From contig UQUS01000031.1 of NCBI GenBank assembly GCA_900544335.1, forward strand, positions 1 to 18,271: a DNA stretch of 18,271 nt, written 5' to 3'. The translations under genes were made by a program, and so were the position numbers. Shown here piece by piece: positions 14,790 to 18,271 of the stretch; positions within the stretch are counted from its first letter, which is position 1, and every line of letters begins with the position of its first letter. This stretch comes from an uncultured Sutterella sp. (GTDB lineage: Bacteria; Pseudomonadota; Gammaproteobacteria; Burkholderiales; Burkholderiaceae_F). Below the pieces are notes generated by a model. It saw nothing but the letters and a program-made list of their open reading frames with translations, was not told the DNA's origin and searched no databases.

Positions 14790-16178
14790 TTACTTCTCAA
14801 TAAAATTATCGTTATAAGAGAGCGATTCGGTAAAGGTCTCGGTGCTGCCGCACACGGCATTGAGCGAGGCCCAGGAAACGACAAACTGATAGGCGCTCAC
14901 GCGTCGGGCGATTTCCGCACCCAAAAGCTTATTACGGGCTTCGTTAACTTCCGTGGATGTGGCAAGACCTTCGGCAAACGCTCTTTCTCTTAAGCGCAGG
15001 TTTTCACGGGCCAGTTCAAGCGTCGAGAGCGTCAAGTTGTACTGATCTTGCGTCTGACGAGTTCTGAGATAGGCCGTCTCGACAGCCTGTTCGATTTGAT
15101 TGCTTGCCTCGGCAATGCCGGCCGTGGCCTTATCGACTAGGGCGCGTGCCGAAGCAACGCTTTCATTACGGTCTTTATTGTCCCAAAGCGTGAATTTGAC
15201 GCCGATACCGGCCACCCAATCGGGTTCGGTAACCGACAAGTAATGCTTAATTGCGTTTCCTTGTGCAAAGGCATAGACCTGGGGTGCCCAGGCAGCCTTA
15301 GCGGCTTTAAGTCCCTGATCGGCCTGATTGCGCTTGGCGCGCACGGCCCGGATCACCGGACTCATCGCAAAAGCCTTATCTTTCCACGTTTGTAGAGGAC
15401 CGATGGGGCGAGCCAAAACAAATAGGGGGGTCGTAAGGCGCGTGACTTTGTCTTCCCGCAAAAGTCGCGCCAAATCGCTTTCGGCAATCTTGGTATCGGT
15501 TTCGCTGGCAATGAGTTCGCGTGCCGCTTTATCACGATCAACGGCCACGCTCATCGCCTCGATACGACTAATCGAACCGGTTTGATTCATGCGCTTGGCG
15601 CGATTGAGTTCCTCGTTTTGCTCCGAGAGCATCGCTTCACGCAGGTTTTGCACGGAACGAGCCAGTTGGACGCCGAAATACTTTTGCGCTAAATCGATAT
15701 CGAGTCGATCTCGTGCCGAGCGTTCGTCTTCGCGTGACTCGGTCACCGAGGCTTCGGATGCGGCGATTTTGGCGGAAATCGCGCCTCCCATGTAAATCGG
15801 AAGCTCCACGCTCCCAATGAGTCGCGGTCCGTACAAGTCCTGCGAAAACTGCAGCGGAACGGATATCGGTGGGATATGCGGAATTCCGGTGCTGATGGTT
15901 TTGGTTCCGAGATTGACATCTTTATTGCCCCAAAGATGCCGAAATTCTGCAGTTACCTTGGGTCCGTGAAGACTTTTAAGACTTTCGGCCGTGTGTTCGC
16001 GGTGAGCGGTTTCTGCTCCGCTGATTCGAAGGAGATCACTTCGGGTGTGCGCCAGCACTCGAGCCGAAGCAAAATCCAAAGCCGTACTTTGGGAAAACGC
16101 AGGCTGGGCGAGCAGACACAAAAAGCCGCCGGCTGCGGCAATCCGTCGGAAACGTAAAGTGAGTGAATTTCTATTCAT
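14790..16178 (-). CDS. TolC-family outer-membrane efflux protein
   Basis: A 462-residue protein with an N-terminal signal peptide (basic MNRNSLTLRFRR, hydrophobic core, probable cleavage after AQPAFS near residue 29). The mature part is rich in long alanine-, arginine- and glutamate-containing helices and carries two related repeats, as in TolC trimers: the GPRLIGSVELPIYMGG strand region followed by helices, and the repeat WVAGIGVKFTLWD followed by ASARALVDKATAGI and REKAFAEGLATSTEV-like sequence (RERAFAEGLATSTEVNEARNKLL). It is the first gene of the export operon. An -10-like TATGAT lies about 28 bases upstream (near 16203-16208, minus) with a weak -35. Exported substrate cannot be told from sequence. 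Confidence 0.92.
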   Translation of the reverse strand: MNRNSLTLRFRRIAAAGGFLCLLAQPAFSQSTALDFASARVLAHTRSDLLRISGAETAHREHTAESLKSLHGPKVTAEFRHLWGNKDVNLGTKTISTGIPHIPPISVPLQFSQDLYGPRLIGSVELPIYMGGAISAKIAASEASVTESREDERSARDRLDIDLAQKYFGVQLARSVQNLREAMLSEQNEELNRAKRMNQTGSISRIEAMSVAVDRDKAARELIASETDTKIAESDLARLLREDKVTRLTTPLFVLARPIGPLQTWKDKAFAMSPVIRAVRAKRNQADQGLKAAKAAWAPQVYAFAQGNAIKHYLSVTEPDWVAGIGVKFTLWDNKDRNESVASARALVDKATAGIAEASNQIEQAVETAYLRTRQTQDQYNLTLSTLELARENLRLRERAFAEGLATSTEVNEARNKLLGAEIARRVSAYQFVVSWASLNAVCGSTETFTESLSYNDNFIEK

Positions 16179-16293
16179 CGTGAAATTTTACTCGCTTTCA
16201 TCATACTTTAGGTCATCCTCGTGCAGAAAACGTTCCCACACCGAGGATTGCAAATTTTACATCAACGGACAAAACATTCAGGCGCCACTCGTG

Positions 16294-16299
16294 TAAAAT
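16294..16299 (+). promoter_or_regulatory. Probable -10 box of the tRNA-Leu gene
   Basis: TAAAAT lies 19 bases before the tRNA and is followed by a GC-rich stretch GGGCGCCC, as expected for the discriminator of a stable-RNA promoter. It sits between two copies of GGCGCC (16281-16286 and 16301-16306). No clear -35 is seen. Confidence 0.4.
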
Positions 16300-16318
16300 G
16301 GGCGCCCTGTCGCTTGAT

Positions 16319-16403
16319 GCCCGGGTGACGAAATTGGTAGACGTAGCGGACTTAAAATCCGCAGCCTTCGGGCGTACGGGTTCAATTCCCGTCCCGGGCA
16401 CCA
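16319..16403 (+). tRNA. tRNA-Leu (anticodon TAA)
   Basis: An 85-base class II tRNA. The acceptor arms GCCCGGG (16319-16325) and CCCGGGC (16393-16399) pair fully, followed by A and an encoded CCA. The anticodon stem GCGGA/TCCGC encloses the loop CTTAAAA with anticodon TAA (16353-16355). The long variable arm containing CCTTCGG and the TTCAATTC T-loop fit tRNA-Leu, which decodes UUA and UUG. It marks the border between the export operon and the decayed accessory region. Confidence 0.96.
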
Positions 16404-16437
16404 CGATGTGCAGTAAGATTCTGTAGCGACACCGAGT

Positions 16438-16462
16438 AAGCCTTGTTTTGCAAGGCTTTTTT
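16438..16462 (+). terminator. Terminator of the tRNA-Leu gene
   Basis: AAGCCTTG and CAAGGCTT form a perfect eight-base stem with a TTTTG loop and run into further T residues (TTTT). It lies 35 bases after the tRNA and is a textbook rho-independent terminator. Confidence 0.88.
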
Positions 16463-16592
16463 GCTCTTTGGCCTCTGATAAACTCAGCGAGTTCTAGCAT
16501 GAGTTTGCCTTTTTCCTGACTTTGACAGCACAAATCTGAACAAACCCAGTCAGCACAAGTCTTAGCGGCTGATTACTCTCGTCGGACCTATG

Positions 16593-16955
16593 TTATACCG
16601 ATTTGAGTTTCAGAGCGGACTTGACCTGCGGAGATGTTGCCATCCTCGGAAGAACTCCGAAACCGACAGCCTTAGCGACGGCTTCGAAGTCCCCTTCGGT
16701 GTTGCTTTTGGCGTAGTAGGTTTCTTTTTCCCCGAGAACAAGCTCTTGGAGCCGCGCCTCCGAGAGTGCTTCGGTGATACGCTCTGCCGATAGGTCCGGT
16801 CCGGCTTTCCCGAGTTCTTTCTCAAGAAGCCTGTGCATCACAAGCGCCATGAAGCAAACGAGGAAGTGTCCTCGGATTTGCCGCTCTTTCCGGTGAAAGC
16901 ACGGGCGAGCTTTTAAGAGAGAATTGGAAATGCGGAACGATTCCTCAATCTGCAA
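16593..16955 (-). pseudogene. 3' fragment of an IS1634-like (IS4 superfamily) transposase
   Basis: About 120 residues matching the C-terminal end of IS1634-type transposases: QIEESFRISNSLLKARP followed by HRKERQIRGHFLVCFMAL and RLLEKEL, then a region ending near KAVGFGVLPRM. The QIEESFR segment surrounds the last catalytic glutamate in this group, so the first two acidic residues and most of the protein are missing. The stop codon appears native. Upstream of the fragment the frame enters a homopolymer-rich stretch (seven A, five G on the plus strand) and no longer resembles transposase, so the break lies at about 16955-16970. It is a dead remnant; I did not find its terminal inverted repeats. 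Confidence 0.75.
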
Positions 16956-16970
16956 AAAAAGGGGGAGGCA

Positions 16971-17296
16971 ATGAATAATGGTACAAATCAGTTTCTTCTA
17001 GTGGTGTGCTTGCTACAGGCCTAGCCATTTCGGGGTGTAGTAGTGTGATTTCTCCCAAGGTCGGCGCCTACGGACACGATTTACCGAAGCTTGAGCAACT
17101 TCTTACGATCAATCAAGCCACATGGGACGATGCCCGTGCCTTATTCGGCAGACCGACCATTGTCGGCGAAACGATGGATGGTGATAAGTTCTACGCCATT
17201 GTCTTTGAGGGCGGAAACAACATCGGCAACATGGCAGCTAACACGGTTCTCTTGATTGCCCCGGTCAGCGTTCTCAAAAGCTTTAACTCCGAATGA
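16971..17296 (+). pseudogene. Lipoprotein gene (SmpA/BamE-like fold suspected) with a broken start
   Basis: From a GTG at 17006 the frame gives 96 residues with a lipobox (LAISGC) and a mature domain containing INQATWDDARALFGRPTIVG, reminiscent of small SmpA/BamE-type lipoprotein domains. GTG has no ribosome-binding site and would leave a signal peptide without a basic start. A strong GGGGGAGG followed by ATG lies at 16961-16973, but in another frame, which stops after 17 codons. Restoring one base in the third codon would join them as MNKWYKSVSSSGVLATG and so on, a perfect lipoprotein signal. I therefore read this as a single-base deletion. The intact ancestor and function are inferred. Confidence 0.55.
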
Positions 17297-17379
17297 TTTT
17301 GTATGTGAAACTTGATAAGCTGCACAAAGAGGGAGTCCTCTCTAATCAAGAGTTTCAAGAAGAAAAACTCGGTTGCTAA
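17293..17379 (+). CDS. SHOCT-domain mini-ORF (28 residues), possibly the severed C-terminus of the lipoprotein
   Basis: The frame ATG...TAA overlaps the lipoprotein stop as ATGA and encodes KLDKLHKEGVLSNQEFQEEK, a clear match to the SHOCT short C-terminal domain pattern (LxxLxxxGxIxxEEFexxK). SHOCT domains normally end larger proteins and often membrane or lipoproteins, so this may be the end of the upstream gene cut off by a second frameshift, or a translationally coupled small ORF. It is too short to be a usual independent gene. Confidence 0.5.
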   Translation: MILYVKLDKLHKEGVLSNQEFQEEKLGC

Positions 17380-18127
17380 ATAAAAACAGATAATGAGGTT
17401 TTTGACCCTCTCGTAGCATTTCGGAAGAAATGTTGGTAACGGAGAAAGGGGCGTTCCTTCCAATATTTTTTTTTGAAAACCTCCCTTCGTTCCTGTTAAA
17501 GTTTCAACGGCCTCTTGTGCGGGCGATAATTCACCGCCTGTGGGCAAAGTCTCTCCGGTAGGGCGAACAGATGTATCGGAGGCAGGAGGCTTAATATCCA
17601 ATCGCACGGTAACCATTACCGTTCAACAACTTTGTTTTAGACTTGACCTGTCTCGGACGAGAGCGTTAATTCGCCGCTCTCTTATATCGCGGTTGCGACC
17701 ATATTGAACTGCGAGTCCGAGGCCCCCATAAGAACGTGATGTCCCACTAATGGCTACGAGGAATCGTAGGTACCTTGCAAGAAAACCTATTAATTCCTTG
17801 TCCTTCGTGATACAGTTTCACTGACCGAATCGAAGCCCACCGCTCTTTTTTGAGCGGCATCATAGGCGCGCTCAGGCATGGAGTCCCGCATGTGTCGTGA
17901 TTCAAAATCAAGTCTTGCTACCCCACGGGCAGTGGCAACGTCGGGCTTCGAGAGGTCGTCCGGAGCACACATCCCGTCTTCGTAGTTTGTTTACCGTGTT
18001 TGGCTGTTGGAATGCTTTGCTTGGAGTTATTTCCATGTCCGCTCGACAATCCGGACTAAATGGCAGAAGAGGGGAGACTAAAGCGCGAAAATGCTTAAGG
18101 AAGAGAAAAGCGACCCCCGTAGGATTA
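17380..18127. other. Unassigned decayed region between the SHOCT ORF and the IS3-type end
   Basis: No family is recognised. On the minus strand an open frame from 17616 begins MVTVRLDIKPPASDTSVRPT and looks protein-like for about 45 residues (LPTGGELSPAQEAVETL), then meets a nine-A run near 17468-17476 and turns into antisense of the SHOCT and lipoprotein region, so it is probably a fragment. A seven-base inverted repeat GAGAGCG/CGCTCTC lies at 17659-17681. The stretch 17980-18127 shows no convincing reading frame. The local sequence is more A+T-rich around 17300-17480 than the core genes. Confidence 0.35.
17790..17972 (-). CDS. Small unrecognised ORF, likely a gene fragment
   Basis: Sixty residues from an ATG at 17972, with a balanced, protein-like composition (VATARGVARLDFESRHMRDS, then EPAYDAAQ-like and a basic tail). 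The frame continues only five codons upstream of the ATG before a stop, and no good ribosome-binding site is visible. I cannot assign it; it may be the end of a larger lost protein. Confidence 0.2.
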   Translation of the reverse strand: MCAPDDLSKPDVATARGVARLDFESRHMRDSMPERAYDAAQKRAVGFDSVSETVSRRTRN

Positions 18128-18271
18128 TGAACTCTACCCCAAAAAGTAGACCGTTTTAGTTTTCAATTTTGGGTTATTTGACGACGATATTCTCTCGGAG
18201 TCAGGTAGCCCAATTTCTTTTGAATTCGTTCCTCGTTGTAGTACTTGACATATTCCATCACAAAAGTTGAG
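18128..18271 (-). mobile_element. End of an IS3-family insertion sequence (partial)
   Basis: The element enters from the right edge. Its probable terminal inverted repeat starts with TG at 18128: TGAACTCTACCCCAAAAAGT, followed by AGACCG. This resembles the TGxxCTGACCCCAAAAAGTT ends common among IS150-group elements. The transposase stop lies 35 bases inside the end, the usual distance. The other end and the target duplication are outside the window. Confidence 0.65.
18163..18271 (-). CDS. IS3-family transposase OrfB, C-terminal end (partial)
   Basis: The last 35 residues of an integrase-type transposase, ending at TGA (18165-18163). The readable part contains YVKYYNEERIQKKLGYLTPREYR, the hallmark C-terminus of IS3-family OrfB proteins (YxxYYNxxRxxxxLxxxSPxEYR). 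This lies just after the DDE catalytic core, which is outside the window. Whether the whole transposase is intact cannot be seen. The gene is truncated only by the window edge. Confidence 0.88.
   Translation of the reverse strand, partial: STFVMEYVKYYNEERIQKKLGYLTPREYRRQITQN

Noticed and set aside
16213..16533. A 106-residue minus-strand ORF covering the tRNA-Leu gene
   Set aside because: Its central part is simply the antisense translation of the tRNA, a frequent false gene in annotations. The tRNA and its terminator explain the sequence fully.
17191..17616. A full 141-residue minus-strand protein
   Set aside because: Its second half is antisense to the SHOCT and lipoprotein frames and becomes low-complexity after a nine-A run; only the first 45 residues look protein-like, so I describe it as a fragment in the unassigned region.
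17840..17857. Inverted repeat CCGCTC-TTTTTT-GAGCGG resembling a terminator
   Set aside because: The T run is in the loop and none follows the stem on either strand, so it is not a terminator by the usual criteria.
1..18271. CRISPR array, prophage or toxin-antitoxin pair
   Set aside because: I looked for regularly spaced direct repeats, phage structural genes and small paired ORFs and saw none that could be supported.

Overview
The window looks like a chromosomal segment of a betaproteobacterium of the Burkholderiales, possibly a Sutterella/Parasutterella-like member. This is an inference from the divergent rpsT/murJ pair, the rpmF-fab cluster, the moderate G+C content and the general look of the proteins; no rRNA or other taxonomic marker is present.

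Layout. (1) 1-1299, minus: a three-gene ECF-type biotin uptake operon, bioY-bioM-bioN, cut by the left edge. (2) 1337-4189: rpsT (minus, with its own terminator, a long structured leader and a good promoter), divergent from murJ, which is followed closely by the PLP-homeostasis gene yggS. (3) 4191-6123: thiC (minus), preceded by a clear TPP riboswitch and an extended -10 promoter. (4) 6255-10025, plus: rpmF, then the fatty-acid cluster fabD-fabG-acpP-fabF, with hairpins between rpmF and fabD, before acpP and between acpP and fabF. plsX and fabH, often found between rpmF and fabD, are absent. (5) 10031-16178, minus: a tightly packed export operon encoding a TolC-like outer-membrane factor, an HlyD-like adaptor, a 787-residue fusion of two ABC-2 permease halves, a DUF4143-like protein without an obvious P-loop, and a small lipoprotein. 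No ABC ATPase is encoded in it. (6) 16319-16403: tRNA-Leu(UAA) with a terminator. (7) 16500-18271: a decayed accessory stretch holding a 3' fragment of an IS1634-like transposase, a broken lipoprotein gene with a SHOCT-domain ORF, about 750 bases I cannot assign, and the end of an IS3-family element running off the right edge.

How the genes work together. The left two thirds are housekeeping: vitamin acquisition (biotin uptake, thiamine pyrimidine synthesis, PLP balance), envelope building (lipid II flippase, type II fatty-acid synthesis) and ribosomal proteins. Biotin import fits with fatty-acid synthesis through acetyl-CoA carboxylase, though that is background knowledge and not linkage seen here. 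The least conventional system is the export operon: a complete trans-envelope path (outer-membrane channel, periplasmic adaptor, fused inner-membrane permease) lacking the ATPase that should drive it and carrying a DUF4143-like protein and a lipoprotein in the same transcription unit.
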